Assembly: GCA_023456105.1 (NCBI GenBank)
Contig: JAEYAO010000066.1
Location: 16,147-80,146 of the forward strand
Direction: 5' to 3'
DNA from: Pseudomonadota bacterium
GTDB lineage: Bacteria > Pseudomonadota > Alphaproteobacteria > Caulobacterales > Caulobacteraceae
Length of the DNA stretch: 64,000 nt
Shown here: positions 51,393 through 60,480 of the stretch, in pieces
How positions within the stretch are numbered: the first letter of the stretch is position 1
How the letters are laid out: each line of letters starts with the position of its first letter
The notes under the pieces: generated by a model
What the model saw: only the letters and a program-made list of their open reading frames with translations
Databases searched by the model: none
Told to the model about the DNA's origin: nothing
Program-made: the position numbers and the translations under genes

Positions 51393-51842
51393 TCAACCGA
51401 ATGCGCCCGTCTGACGCAGGCCTTCCCACAGGGCGATGCCGGCGGTGACCGAGAGGTTCAGCGAGCGAGCATCCGGCCTCAGCGGGATCACCACGCGGGC
51501 GTCGGCGGCGGCGTGAACGTAGTCGGGCGCGCCGGCGCTCTCCTTGCCGAACAGCAGCACGTCGTCGGGCTGGAAGGCGAAGTCGGGGAGCGGCTCGGCG
51601 CCTCGGGTGGTGAACAGAACAAGCCGTCCCGGACCCCGGTCGCGCTGAAAGGCGTCCCAATCGGCATGGCGCGTCATGTGCGAGAGGGGGCCGTAATCGA
51701 GAGCGGCGCGCTTCATGGCGCGGTCGTCGAAGCGGAAGCCCGTGGGCTCGATCACATGCAGCGGGACGCCAAGGCAGGCCGACAGCCGGATGCAGGCGCC
51801 GACGTTCTGAGGAATGTCCGGTTGAAAAAGGGCGAGACGCAT
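51393..51842 (-). CDS. trmL: tRNA (cytidine(34)-2'-O)-methyltransferase TrmL
   Basis: A 149-residue SPOUT methyltransferase modifying the wobble ribose of tRNA-Leu isoacceptors. Trefoil-knot motifs are LALFQPDIPQNVGACIRLSACLGV at the N terminus, LLFGKESAGAPDYV, and VVIPLRPDARSLNLSVTAGIALWEGLRQTG at the C terminus. ATG 51842 is chosen because MRLALFQPDIPQN is the usual family start; the longer frame to 52220 has no family match. Divergent from petABC. Confidence 0.93.
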   Translation of the reverse strand: MRLALFQPDIPQNVGACIRLSACLGVPLHVIEPTGFRFDDRAMKRAALDYGPLSHMTRHADWDAFQRDRGPGRLVLFTTRGAEPLPDFAFQPDDVLLFGKESAGAPDYVHAAADARVVIPLRPDARSLNLSVTAGIALWEGLRQTGAFG

Positions 51843-51887
51843 TCTAAGCCGGACACTAAGCGCAGCCTGGGGATTTGTCGCGGCCTT

Positions 51888-51938
51888 TTGCGAGCCTTTC
51901 GCAATGATGTCAGTCCTTTTCGGCGAGGGGCCGAAAGG
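51888..51938. repeat. Two short inverted repeats in the petABC/trmL divergent region
   Basis: TTGCGA, five bases, TCGCAA (51888-51904) is followed by CCTTTTCGGC / GCCGAAAGG (51915-51938, one bulge). Both lie in the 193-base gap between trmL and petA. They may be protein-binding palindromes or leader hairpins of the bc1 operon. No U tract follows either of them. Confidence 0.4.
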
Positions 51939-52035
51939 GGCTGAGGCGGCCTCGAATTTCCGGAAAGAAGCTGAGGAAACGAAGCCGGGCCGGCGCGTCG
52001 TCGAGGCGAGCCGGTCGGCGTATGGGAGGTGCATT

Positions 52036-52578
52036 TTGGCCGAATCGGTCGTGACCCCGGATGCGGACGGCGGCGACGCCACGCGCCGCGACTTCATCCA
52101 CATCGCGGCGGGCGCCGCGGCGGTCGGCGCGGGCGCCATGATCGCCTGGCCGCTGATCAACCAGATGAACCCGGCCGCCGACACCCTGGCCCTGGCCTCC
52201 ATCGAGTTCGACCTGACCAAGGTTCAGGAAGGCCAGCAGGTGGTGATCAAGTGGCAGGGCAAACCGGTGTTCGTCCGCTATCGCACCGCCCGCGAGATCC
52301 AGGAGGCGGCGGCGACGCCGCTGTCGGACCTCAAGGATCCGCAGGCCGACGCCGATCGCGTCAAGGCGGGGCATCAGCAGTTCCTGGTGGTGGTCGGATC
52401 GTGCACGCACCTCGGCTGCGTGCCGACGTTCGGGGCGGGCGACTACGGCGGCTGGTTCTGCCCCTGCCACGGCTCGCACTACGACACCTCGGGCCGCATC
52501 CGGAAGGGACCGGCGCCGGCCAATCTGGTGGTGCCTGAATACGACTATGTGTCCGACACCCGCGTAAAGATCGGCTGA
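52036..52578 (+). CDS. petA: Ubiquinol-cytochrome c reductase Rieske iron-sulfur subunit
   Basis: A 180-residue Rieske protein of the bc1 complex. [26 protein letters not shown] near the N terminus is a Tat-type signal anchor. The [2Fe-2S] ligands lie in CTHLGC and [10 protein letters not shown] chose the TTG at 52036: GGGAGG lies 6-7 bases upstream and it gives the usual N-terminal length before the twin-Arg. The ATG-started frame from 51904 would add 44 residues of non-conserved sequence that crosses the inverted repeats. First gene of petABC. Confidence 0.93.
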   Translation: MAESVVTPDADGGDATRRDFIHIAAGAAAVGAGAMIAWPLINQMNPAADTLALASIEFDLTKVQEGQQVVIKWQGKPVFVRYRTAREIQEAAATPLSDLKDPQADADRVKAGHQQFLVVVGSCTHLGCVPTFGAGDYGGWFCPCHGSHYDTSGRIRKGPAPANLVVPEYDYVSDTRVKIG

Positions 52579-52595
52579 GGACCAGGGGGAGGGAC

Positions 52596-53930
52596 ATGAG
52601 CGAACACGAATCCACCTATGTGCCGAAGACCGGCGTCGAGAAGTGGCTGGACAGCCGGCTTCCGATCGTCCGCTTCGCCGCCGACTACGCCTCGCTGCCG
52701 ACGCCGAAGAACCTGAACTACTGGTGGACGTTCGGCGGCATCCTGGCCCTGTGCCTGATGACGCAGATCGTCACCGGCATCGTGCTGGCCATGCACTATA
52801 CGCCCAACGTCGACCTGGCCTTCGCCTCGGTCGAGCGCATCATGCGCGACGTGAACGGCGGCTGGCTGATCCGCTATGTGCACGCCAACGGCGCGTCGAT
52901 GTTCTTTATCGCCGTATATCTGCACATGCTGCGGGGGCTTTATTACGGATCGTACAAGGCCCCGCGCGAGATGATCTGGATCATCGGCTGCGTGATCTTC
53001 TTTCTGATGATCGCCACGGCCTTCCTGGGCTACGTCCTGCCGTGGGGCCAGATGTCGTTCTGGGGCGCGGAGGTGATCACCAATCTTATCGGCGCCGTGC
53101 CGGTGCTGGGCGAGCCGATCCTGATCTGGCTGCGCGGCGGACCGGCGATCGACAATGCGACGCTGAACCGCTTCTTCTCGCTGCACTATGTCCTGCCGTT
53201 CGTCATCGCCGGATGCGTGGTGCTGCACCTGTGGGCGCTGCACCATGCGGGCCAGAACAACCCGGTCGGCATCCTGATCCCCAAGAACCGGCTGGCCAAG
53301 GACACGGTGCCGTTCCACCCGTACTTCACGGTCAAGGACGGGTTCGCGGTCATCCTGTTCCTGATGCTGTTCGCCCTGTTCGTCTTCTTCATGCCCAACG
53401 CGCTGGGCCATGCGGACAACTACATTCCCGCCAATCCGCTGCAGACGCCGGCGCACATCGTGCCCGAGTGGTACATGCTGCCCTTCTACGCCATCCTGCG
53501 GGCCATTCCGGACAAGTTCGGCGGGGTGGTGGCGATGTTCGCGGCCATCGGCGTGCTGTTCATCCTGCCGTGGCTGGACACCTCCAAGGTACGCTCGATG
53601 CGATATCGCCCGACCATGCGGACCTTCTTCATCATCCTGCTGGTGGTGGGCCTGGGCCTGGGCTGGTGCGGGGCGCAGCTGCCGGACGCCCAGGTGATCC
53701 CCGGCATGCCGTCCTTCCAGCTGTTCGACGGACAGCTGAACTCCTACCTGTGGCTGACGCGTCTGTTCACCGCCTACTACTTCGCCTTCTTCCTGGTCAT
53801 CATGCCGGTGGTGGGCCTGCGCGAGACGCCCTTGCCGATCCCGGCCACCATCTCCGAACCGGTGCTGTCCGGTCATGGCGCGCCCGCCCTGACCGCCGCC
53901 GCCCCGGCGTCGCCCGAGACAAAGGGCTGA
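52596..53930 (+). CDS. petB: Ubiquinol-cytochrome c reductase cytochrome b subunit
   Basis: A 444-residue eight-helix cytochrome b carrying both quinone sites. Visible are [30 protein letters not shown], heme-ligand His residues in [22 protein letters not shown] and in [22 protein letters not shown], the Qo-site [18 protein letters not shown] (PEWY), and a short Ala/Pro-rich tail. AGGACCAGGGGGAGGGAC precedes the ATG. Seventeen bases after petA. Confidence 0.96.
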   Translation: MSEHESTYVPKTGVEKWLDSRLPIVRFAADYASLPTPKNLNYWWTFGGILALCLMTQIVTGIVLAMHYTPNVDLAFASVERIMRDVNGGWLIRYVHANGASMFFIAVYLHMLRGLYYGSYKAPREMIWIIGCVIFFLMIATAFLGYVLPWGQMSFWGAEVITNLIGAVPVLGEPILIWLRGGPAIDNATLNRFFSLHYVLPFVIAGCVVLHLWALHHAGQNNPVGILIPKNRLAKDTVPFHPYFTVKDGFAVILFLMLFALFVFFMPNALGHADNYIPANPLQTPAHIVPEWYMLPFYAILRAIPDKFGGVVAMFAAIGVLFILPWLDTSKVRSMRYRPTMRTFFIILLVVGLGLGWCGAQLPDAQVIPGMPSFQLFDGQLNSYLWLTRLFTAYYFAFFLVIMPVVGLRETPLPIPATISEPVLSGHGAPALTAAAPASPETKG

Positions 53931-53935
53931 GCGCG

Positions 53936-54793
53936 ATGAGAACCTCCATGCTCAAGACCCTGGCTTCGGCCGTTCTCGCCGCCGGCCTGCTGACCGCGGC
54001 GCCCGCCCTGGCCGAGGGCGGCGCGCACCACCCGCGCTCGGGCGGCTTCAGCTTCGAGGGGCCGTTCGGGACCTTCGACCAGGGTCAGCTTCAGCGCGGC
54101 TACAAGGTGTACCGAGAGGTCTGCGCCTCGTGCCACAGCATGAACCTGGTGCACTTCCGCAACCTGGGCGACCGCAACGGGCCGTTCTGGAACCCGAAAT
54201 ATCCCAACCCGAACGACAACCCCGTGGTCAAGGCGCTGGCCGCCGAGATCCAGGTGCCCGACATCGACAGCGAGACGGGCGAGGCGCTGCAACGTGACGC
54301 CACCTCGGCCGACCGGTTCCCGTCGCCCTATCCCAACGCGACCGCCGCCGCCGCCGCCAACGGCGGGGCCGCTCCGCCCGACCTGTCGGTGATGGCCAAG
54401 GCGCGTCACGACGGCGCCAACTACATCTATTCGCTGCTGACCGGCTATCACGCGCCACCGGCGGGGCTGCAGATCCGTCAGGGTCAGAACTACAACGCCT
54501 ACATGAACGGCGACCTGACGCCGTTCTGGACCGGCGATCCCGAGCACGTGCCGGCCGGCGGCTTCATCGCCATGCCGGCCCCCCTGCGCGACGGTCAGGT
54601 CACCTATGACGACGGCACGCGCGCCAGCGTCGACCAGATGTCCAAGGACGTGGCCGCCTTCATCGCCTGGACGTCCGAGCCCAAGATGGTCGAGCGCAAG
54701 CAGGCGGGCGTGGGCGTGATGATCTTTCTTCTGATCTTCGCCGGCCTGACCTACGCCAGCTATCGCCGCATCTGGCGGGGCGTGGCGCACTGA
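53936..54793 (+). CDS. petC: Ubiquinol-cytochrome c reductase cytochrome c1
   Basis: A 285-residue cytochrome c1. A signal peptide (about 26 residues, ending ALAEG) is followed by the heme c site CASCHSM. PPDLSVMAKARHDGANYIYSLLTGY and GGFIAMPAPL (axial Met region) follow, and a C-terminal anchor helix GVGVMIFLLIFAGLTYASYRR ends the chain. Five bases after petB. A strong stem-loop terminator follows the stop. Confidence 0.95.
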   Translation: MRTSMLKTLASAVLAAGLLTAAPALAEGGAHHPRSGGFSFEGPFGTFDQGQLQRGYKVYREVCASCHSMNLVHFRNLGDRNGPFWNPKYPNPNDNPVVKALAAEIQVPDIDSETGEALQRDATSADRFPSPYPNATAAAAANGGAAPPDLSVMAKARHDGANYIYSLLTGYHAPPAGLQIRQGQNYNAYMNGDLTPFWTGDPEHVPAGGFIAMPAPLRDGQVTYDDGTRASVDQMSKDVAAFIAWTSEPKMVERKQAGVGVMIFLLIFAGLTYASYRRIWRGVAH

Positions 54794-54821
54794 CGGCGCG
54801 CCACATCAGAGCGTTTGCTGG

Positions 54822-54850
54822 AGCCCGGCGGGATCATCCGCCGGGCTTCC
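54822..54850 (+). terminator. Intrinsic terminator of petABC
   Basis: A perfect 10-bp stem (AGCCCGGCGG / CCGCCGGGCT, 6-base loop) starts 28 bases after the petC stop and is followed by a short T/C-containing run (TCCTG). The stem is strong and the U tract weak; still the best transcript end for the bc1 operon. Confidence 0.65.
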
Positions 54851-54930
54851 TGCATGTTAGGGCGCCGCATCGACACCGGCGAAGCGGCTGCTAAGGTCGT
54901 CGGGTCAGTCACGATCCAGAGACCTCCTTC

Positions 54931-56589
54931 ATGCGCCTCGCTTCCTCTTCGGCCGCCCTGCTCGTCGCGGCCGGGCTTCTGTCCGCCTGCGCCACCATGC
55001 CGAACGGAGCGGGCGGGGACGCCATCGATCTGGCGCGCGTGTCGGAGGACATCCGCGCGCTGTCGGACGACAGCTTCGAAGGGCGCGGCATCGCGACGCC
55101 CGCCGAGGACAAGGTGGTGGAGTATCTGAGCCGGGAGTATGCGGCGGCGGGCTTTCTGCCGGGCGGAGAGAACGGCGGCTGGACCCAGGATGTGACGCTG
55201 AACCGCTTTCTGGCCTCCAATGTCCAGGCGTCGGTTTCGGTGGGCGACTGGCGGCGCGACCTGGCGCAGGGGCGCGACGTCGTGGTCTCCACCCGCCTGC
55301 CGGGGACGGCGGTCAACCTCGCGGACGCGCCGCTGGTGTTCGTCGGCTACGGCGTCAAGGCGCCCGAGCGGCAGTGGGACGACTTCAAGGGCCAGGACAT
55401 GCGCGGCAAGGTGCTGGTCGTGCTGGTCAACGACCCGGACTTCGAAGAGCCGGCGCTGAACACCTTCAACGGCCGCTCCATGACCTATTACGGCCGCTGG
55501 ACCTACAAATACGAGGAGGCGGCGCGCCAGGGGGCGGCCGGCGTCATCATCGTGCATGAACAGGCGCCGGCCTCCTATGGCTGGAACACCGTGCAGAACA
55601 GCTGGTCCGGGCCGCAGTTCGACATCGTGCGGCAGAACGCCTCCGCCGAGCGCGTGCCGATGGAGGCGTGGATCCAGCGTGACGGCGCGGTTGAGCTGTT
55701 CCGCCGGGCGGGGCTGGACTTCGAGGCGTTGAAGACGCAGGCGCGCAGCCGCGACTTCCAACCGACGACCCTGCCGGACGCGAAGCTGTCCGCCCGCTTC
55801 GACGTGGCGACGCAGCAGGTGACGACCCGCAACGTGGTGGCTCGCCTACCGGGCGCGACGCATCCGGACGAGACCATTCTCTATACCGGCCACTGGGACC
55901 ACATCGGCGTGGGCGAGCCGGATGCGAGCGGCGACCGCATCTTCAACGGCGCGGTGGACAATGCGTCGGGCACGGCGGGCCTCTTGGAGCTGGCGCGTCT
56001 GTGGGGGCGGGCGCCGCGCCCCGAGCGCTCGATCGTGATGCTGAGCTTCACCGCCGAGGAAAGCGGTCTGCTGGGTTCGGAATACTACGCCGCCAATCCG
56101 ATCTATCCGCTGGAGGCCACCGTTGCGGGCTTCAACATCGACGCCATGAACGTCTATGGCCGCAAGGAACGCATCTCGGCGGTCGGACGCGGCCAGTCCG
56201 AGCTGGATGAGCGGCTGGAGGCGGCGGCCGCGCGGCAGGGACGCGCCATGGAGACGGGCGGCGCGGACGCGGGCGGCGGCTATTTCCGCTCGGACCACTT
56301 CCCGCTGGCCAAGCGCGGCGTGCCCATGGCCTATCCGGGCACGGCCGGGGAGTTCCTGGACGAGCCGATCCAGGCCAGGAAGGATGCGGCGGCCGAATAC
56401 GGCCGCAGCCGCTATCACCAGGCGGACGACGAATGGTCCGCCGATTGGGACCTGCGCGGCATGGCCGAGGATCTGCAGGTGCTGTTCTGGATCGGCCGTG
56501 ATCTGGCGAACAGCCGCGACTGGCCGGGCTGGAAGGCGGGGTCGGAATTCGGGCCGGTGCGCGAGCGCAGCGACGCCAGCCGCCGCTGA
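54931..56589 (+). CDS. M28 family zinc aminopeptidase lipoprotein
   Basis: A 552-residue lipoprotein peptidase; the lipobox is LLSAC, near residue 21. The N-terminal region includes a PA-domain insert (PLVFVGYGVKAPERQWDDFKGQDMRGKVLVVLVNDPDFEEP). The M28 catalytic core has TGHWDHIG (His ligand), FNGAVDNASGTAGLLE (bridging Asp), FTAEESGLLGSEYY (Glu-Glu pair), FNIDAMN and FRSDHFPLAKRGVP. It removes N-terminal residues from peptides at the cell envelope. Tandem paralog of the next gene, separated by 79 bases that hold a large hairpin. Confidence 0.92.
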   Translation: MRLASSSAALLVAAGLLSACATMPNGAGGDAIDLARVSEDIRALSDDSFEGRGIATPAEDKVVEYLSREYAAAGFLPGGENGGWTQDVTLNRFLASNVQASVSVGDWRRDLAQGRDVVVSTRLPGTAVNLADAPLVFVGYGVKAPERQWDDFKGQDMRGKVLVVLVNDPDFEEPALNTFNGRSMTYYGRWTYKYEEAARQGAAGVIIVHEQAPASYGWNTVQNSWSGPQFDIVRQNASAERVPMEAWIQRDGAVELFRRAGLDFEALKTQARSRDFQPTTLPDAKLSARFDVATQQVTTRNVVARLPGATHPDETILYTGHWDHIGVGEPDASGDRIFNGAVDNASGTAGLLELARLWGRAPRPERSIVMLSFTAEESGLLGSEYYAANPIYPLEATVAGFNIDAMNVYGRKERISAVGRGQSELDERLEAAAARQGRAMETGGADAGGGYFRSDHFPLAKRGVPMAYPGTAGEFLDEPIQARKDAAAEYGRSRYHQADDEWSADWDLRGMAEDLQVLFWIGRDLANSRDWPGWKAGSEFGPVRERSDASRR

Positions 56590-56602
56590 AACATGACGAA
56601 AA

Positions 56603-56635
56603 TGTAAGGAGGCGATGAGCGTGCGCCTCCTTACA
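56603..56635 (+). repeat. Long perfect hairpin between the two M28 genes
   Basis: A perfect 12-bp stem (TGTAAGGAGGCG / CGCCTCCTTACA, 9-base loop) lies 14 bases after the first peptidase stop. The left arm contains the consensus Shine-Dalgarno AAGGAGG and the right arm its complement. An in-frame ATG (56615) opens the loop. No U tract follows, so it is more likely an RNA control element or a transcript stabiliser than a plain terminator. Confidence 0.7.
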
Positions 56636-56668
56636 CAGGCGATTGATCCTCAACGGGAAAGATCGTCC

Positions 56669-58288
56669 ATGCGCGTTTTGCTCAGCTCCGGCGTCGGCCT
56701 CGCCGCTCTTTTGATCTGCGGCGTCGCATCCGCCCAGGACTTCTCGGCCCAGCGGCTGTCCGAAGAAATCCGCGCCATCAGCACCGACGACTTCCAGGGC
56801 CGCAAGCCCGGCACGGAGGGCGAGCAGAAGACGCTGGCGTGGCTGCAGGCGCAGTATGAAGCCATGGGCATGGAGCCCGGCGGGCCGAACGGCCAATGGC
56901 TTCAGGCGGTCGAGCTGAATCGCTACACGCCCGTCGCGGGCGCCGCCGCCGCGTCCTGGGGCAAGGATGGGACCTCGACCCCGCTCGCGGCGGGTCAGGA
57001 CATCACCCTGCGCGCCGTGTCCAACGACGGTCAGGCCGATGTGCAGGGCGCCGGCGTGGTGTTCGCCGGCTACGGCATCACGGCGCCCGAGCGGAACTGG
57101 GACGACTACGGCGATGTCGACGTGGCCGGCAAGGTGGTCGTGGTGCTGGCGGGCGAGCCGGACGGCGACCTGTTCAACGGCCCCTACACCACCAACTACC
57201 AGTCCGCGGCCTTCAAGGCCGACGAGGCCAAGCGCCGCGGCGCCGTGGGCGTGATCACCGTGCTGAAGGACGCGGCCGACAGCGACGGCTGGCGTCGCCA
57301 GCTTCGCGGAGCGGACCGCGTGCGCACCCTGACGCCCGGCGCGGCCGACCTGGAGGTCACCGGCTCGGTCAACAGCGACGTGGCGGGCGCCCTACTGACG
57401 GCGGGCGGGCTGGACCTGGCGAGCCTGAGGGAGGCGGCCGGAGCCGGCGACTTCAAGGCGCGGGCCCTCGACAGCGTGACGCTGAACCTGAAGGCGTCCG
57501 AGACCATCGACACCCTGACCACGCACAATCTGCTGGCCAAGATCACCGGATCAGAGCGGCCGAACGAGACCATCGTCTATTCGGCGCACTGGGACCACAT
57601 CGGCGTCGGCGGGGAGCATGCGGGCAGCGAGGACAACATCTTCAACGGCGCCTGGGACAATGCGTCGGGGACCGTCGGCGTGCTGGAGATGGCGCGCGAG
57701 CTGAAGGCCGCGCCGCAGCCTGAGCGCACCATCGTGTTCGCGCACATGACGGCCGAGGAGATGGGCCTGCTGGGCTCCTACGCCTATGTCGCCGACCCGG
57801 TCTATCCGCTGGAGACCACGGTGGCCGACATCAACATCGACATGCTGCCGCTCAGCCCCGCCACGCGGGACGTGCCGATCTTCGGCAAGGGGCAGAACTC
57901 GCTGGAGGACAGCCTGGGCGCCCTGGCCGAGGCCGAGGGGCGCTACGTCTCCGACGACGGCCAGCCTGAGCAGGGCTTCTACTATCGCTCGGACCACTTC
58001 CCCTTCGCGCGCGCGGGCGTGCCGGCCTTGATGCCCTGGCATGGCGTGGACTTCGTCGAGGGCGGCAAGGAGGCCGGCTGGGCGGCGTGGCGCGAGCGCT
58101 TCGGCCGCGTCTATCACAAGGCGTCGGACGAATGGTCGGCGGATTGGGATATGACCGGCGCTGTGCAGAACCTGACGCTGCTGTACCGACTGGGCCTTCA
58201 GCTGGCCAACAGCGAGGAATGGCCCACCTGGAAGCCGACGTCGGAGTTCGGTGCGGTGCGGGCTGCGAGCGACGACGCGCGGCGGTAG
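56669..58288 (+). CDS. M28 family zinc aminopeptidase (secreted)
   Basis: A 539-residue secreted paralog of the preceding peptidase, with a cleavable signal (about 22 residues, ending VASAQD) instead of a lipobox. Core motifs: SAHWDHIGVG, FNGAWDNASGTVGVLE, MTAEEMGLLGSYAY, INIDMLPLS and YRSDHFPFARAGVP. The PA-type insert VVFAGYGITAPERNWDDYGDVD is also shared. I prefer ATG 56669, right before the signal peptide; ATG 56615 in the hairpin loop would add 18 residues ahead of it. Different anchoring suggests one enzyme works on the membrane and the other in the periplasm or outside. Confidence 0.9.
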   Translation: MRVLLSSGVGLAALLICGVASAQDFSAQRLSEEIRAISTDDFQGRKPGTEGEQKTLAWLQAQYEAMGMEPGGPNGQWLQAVELNRYTPVAGAAAASWGKDGTSTPLAAGQDITLRAVSNDGQADVQGAGVVFAGYGITAPERNWDDYGDVDVAGKVVVVLAGEPDGDLFNGPYTTNYQSAAFKADEAKRRGAVGVITVLKDAADSDGWRRQLRGADRVRTLTPGAADLEVTGSVNSDVAGALLTAGGLDLASLREAAGAGDFKARALDSVTLNLKASETIDTLTTHNLLAKITGSERPNETIVYSAHWDHIGVGGEHAGSEDNIFNGAWDNASGTVGVLEMARELKAAPQPERTIVFAHMTAEEMGLLGSYAYVADPVYPLETTVADINIDMLPLSPATRDVPIFGKGQNSLEDSLGALAEAEGRYVSDDGQPEQGFYYRSDHFPFARAGVPALMPWHGVDFVEGGKEAGWAAWRERFGRVYHKASDEWSADWDMTGAVQNLTLLYRLGLQLANSEEWPTWKPTSEFGAVRAASDDARR

Positions 58289-58325
58289 GACAGGCGGACA
58301 GTCGGCCTGAACAAGGGCGGAACTG

Positions 58326-58841
58326 ATGCGTTGCAGCGCCATGAGAGCGCCGCTCACCATCATCGCCGCCGCCCTGACGTTGGGAATGGCGGGCTGCGAG
58401 CGTCAGTCCGTCAACCCACCGACCGAGCCGGCCCAGCCGGTGACGGGCTCGGGCACATACGTGGGCGAAGCGCCGGCCTCCGCCGGACCCGCCACCGGAC
58501 CGGCCAGCTTTGTCGGACGATGGGCGGCGAACGTCGCCTGGTGCGCGCGGCCGGCGGGCGACCAAGCCCCCATCGTCATCACGCCCACCCGTTTCGACGG
58601 TTATGAGAACCGCTGTGAGGTCGCCTCGGTGGTCGAGGTGGACGACGCCTATGTAGCCGAGCTGGCTTGTCAGGCGGAAGGACGCGCCGTGCGCGAGCAT
58701 GTGCGGCTGGCGGTCACCGAGGACATCCTGAACCTGTCCTACCTCGACCGCGAGGGGGCGGCCGTGCAGCTGTATCGCTGTCCGGGATCGCCCAAGGCGG
58801 AAGGGCAGGCCGGTCTCGCCGGCCTGCTGAAGAACGACTGA
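58326..58841 (+). CDS. Hypothetical lipoprotein
   Basis: A 171-residue lipoprotein with the lipobox GMAGC at about residue 24. After a Pro/Gly/Ser-rich linker comes a compact domain of about 95 residues (FVGRWAANVAWCARPAGDQAPIVITPTRFDGYENRC, then VAELACQAEGRAVREHVRLAV, ending LYRC). It contains four Cys, likely two disulfides. The build resembles small lipocalin-like or C-lysozyme-inhibitor-like periplasmic domains, but I cannot name the family. GGGCGGA precedes the ATG. Convergent with ychF. Confidence 0.75.
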   Translation: MRCSAMRAPLTIIAAALTLGMAGCERQSVNPPTEPAQPVTGSGTYVGEAPASAGPATGPASFVGRWAANVAWCARPAGDQAPIVITPTRFDGYENRCEVASVVEVDDAYVAELACQAEGRAVREHVRLAVTEDILNLSYLDREGAAVQLYRCPGSPKAEGQAGLAGLLKND

Positions 58842-58844
58842 CGC

Positions 58845-59942
58845 CTAGTTGTTGAACAGGAAGTGCATCACGTCGCCGTCCTTGACGACGTAGCTCTTGC
58901 CTTCCGCACGCATCTTGCCGGCGTCGCGCGCGCCCGCCTCGCCCTTCAGCGCGACATAGTCGGCGTAGGCGATGGTCTCGGCGCGGATGAAGCCCTTTTC
59001 GAAGTCGGTGTGGATGACGCCGGCCGCCTGAGGGCCCGTGGCGCCCACCGGAATGGTCCAGGCGCGCGCCTCCTTGGGCCCGACGGTGAAGTAGGTCTGC
59101 AGGCCCAGGAGCTTGTAGGCCTCGCGGATCAGGCGGTTCAGGCCGGGCTCTTCCAGGCCCAGGGTCTCCAGGAACTCGCGCTGTTCCTCGTCGTCGAGGA
59201 CGGCGATCTCCGATTCGATCTGGGCGGAGATGACGACCGAGTTGGCGCCGTCGGCCGCCGCGCGCGCCGCTACCTTGGCCGACAGTTCGTTGCCCTGGTC
59301 GGCCGAGGCTTCCTCGACATTGGCGACATAGAGGGCGGGCAGGGCGGTCAGCAGCTGCAGCATGTCCCAGGCCTTCCTGTCCTCCTTGGACACCTCGGCG
59401 AGGCGTGCGGGCTTGCCGGCGTTCAGCTGCTCCAGCGCCAGGTCGATCAGCTTCAGGTTCAGCTGGCTTTCCTTGTCGCCGCCCTTGGCGCGCTTCTCGA
59501 CCTGGACGCGGCGGCGCTCCAGGCTTTCGAGGTCGGCCAGCATCAGCTCGGTCTCGATGATCTCCAGGTCGGCGATCGGGTCGATGCGGTTTTCGACGTG
59601 GGTGATGTCGTCGTCGACGAAGCAGCGGGCAACAAAGGCGACGGCGTCGCAGTCACGGATGTTGGCCAGGAACTGATTGCCCAAGCCTTCGCCCTTCGAC
59701 GCGCCGCGCACCAGGCCCGCCACGTCCACGAAGGTGATCCGGGCCGGGATGATCTCCTTGGAGCCGGCGATCTCGGCCAGGGCGTTCAGGCGCGGCTCCG
59801 GCACGGCCACGTCGCCCGTATTCGGCTCGATGGTGCAGAACGGATAGTTTGCGGCCTGGGCCGCCGCCGTCTTGGTCAGGGCGTTGAACAGGGTGGACTT
59901 GCCGACGTTGGGCAGGCCGACGATCGCGACTTTCAGGGCCAT
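58845..59942 (-). CDS. ychF: Redox-regulated ATPase YchF (Obg family)
   Basis: A 365-residue P-loop NTPase that binds ATP rather than GTP and associates with ribosomes. LKVAIVGLPNVGKSTLFNAL is the G1 motif, FVDVAGLVRGASKGEGLGNQFL the switch region, and NVEE stands in place of NKxD, which explains ATP preference. A C-terminal TGS domain (LGLQTYFTVGPKEARAWTIPVGATG) is complete. Single gene with no obvious partners. Confidence 0.96.
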   Translation of the reverse strand: MALKVAIVGLPNVGKSTLFNALTKTAAAQAANYPFCTIEPNTGDVAVPEPRLNALAEIAGSKEIIPARITFVDVAGLVRGASKGEGLGNQFLANIRDCDAVAFVARCFVDDDITHVENRIDPIADLEIIETELMLADLESLERRRVQVEKRAKGGDKESQLNLKLIDLALEQLNAGKPARLAEVSKEDRKAWDMLQLLTALPALYVANVEEASADQGNELSAKVAARAAADGANSVVISAQIESEIAVLDDEEQREFLETLGLEEPGLNRLIREAYKLLGLQTYFTVGPKEARAWTIPVGATGPQAAGVIHTDFEKGFIRAETIAYADYVALKGEAGARDAGKMRAEGKSYVVKDGDVMHFLFNN

Positions 59943-60033
59943 GGGGCGGCGGGCTTTCAGGCGTGGAGAGTGAGGAGCGCGAGCCTTTAGCCGGTCGCGG
60001 CCGGTTTGTCAGGCTCACGCTTGGATCGGCGCG

Positions 60034-60480
60034 TCAGTGCGCCATGTCGTGGGCCGAGGGTTGGCGAATGCGGGCCTGCACGGTGATCTCGGGTGCGTTG
60101 TCGAAGCGCAGCGTCAGGGGCGCTGTCTCGCCAGCGACCAGGGGGCCGTTCAGCCCGATCAGCATCAGGTGGACGCCGCCGGGCCGGAGCGACGCGGCCT
60201 GACCCTGGGACAGGGGCAGGCCGCCGGCCAGTTCGCCCATCCTCATGACGCCGTTCTCGGTGGTCATCTCATGGATCTGGACCTCGCCCGCACGGGGGCT
60301 GGCGGCGCCGACCAGCCGGTCGTCGGCGCTTGCGGTCAGGGACAGGTAGCAGGCGCCGGCGCGCGCGCCGTTCGGCGTCGGCCGGCACCAGGCGTCGGTG
60401 GCCGTGACGGTGGACGGACCCTGCGGCCCCGCGCAGGCGGAAAGGCCGAGGGCGGCGGCGAGAAGAAGACGCTTCATCAT
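60034..60480 (-). CDS. PCu(A)C copper chaperone (lipoprotein)
   Basis: A 148-residue periplasmic Cu(I) chaperone. The copper site is visible as H70, M81 and the H104-x-M106 pair (GGVHLMLIGL), close to the family pattern H(M)X10MX21HXM with one extra residue in the second gap. A lipobox (LGLSAC) suggests lipid anchoring. The start overlaps the PepSY gene by 4 bases, so it is the third gene of the receptor-PepSY-PCuAC operon. It may deliver copper to oxidase assembly or accept it from the receptor. The C terminus adds a further His/Met (HDMAH). Confidence 0.88.
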   Translation of the reverse strand: MMKRLLLAAALGLSACAGPQGPSTVTATDAWCRPTPNGARAGACYLSLTASADDRLVGAASPRAGEVQIHEMTTENGVMRMGELAGGLPLSQGQAASLRPGGVHLMLIGLNGPLVAGETAPLTLRFDNAPEITVQARIRQPSAHDMAH

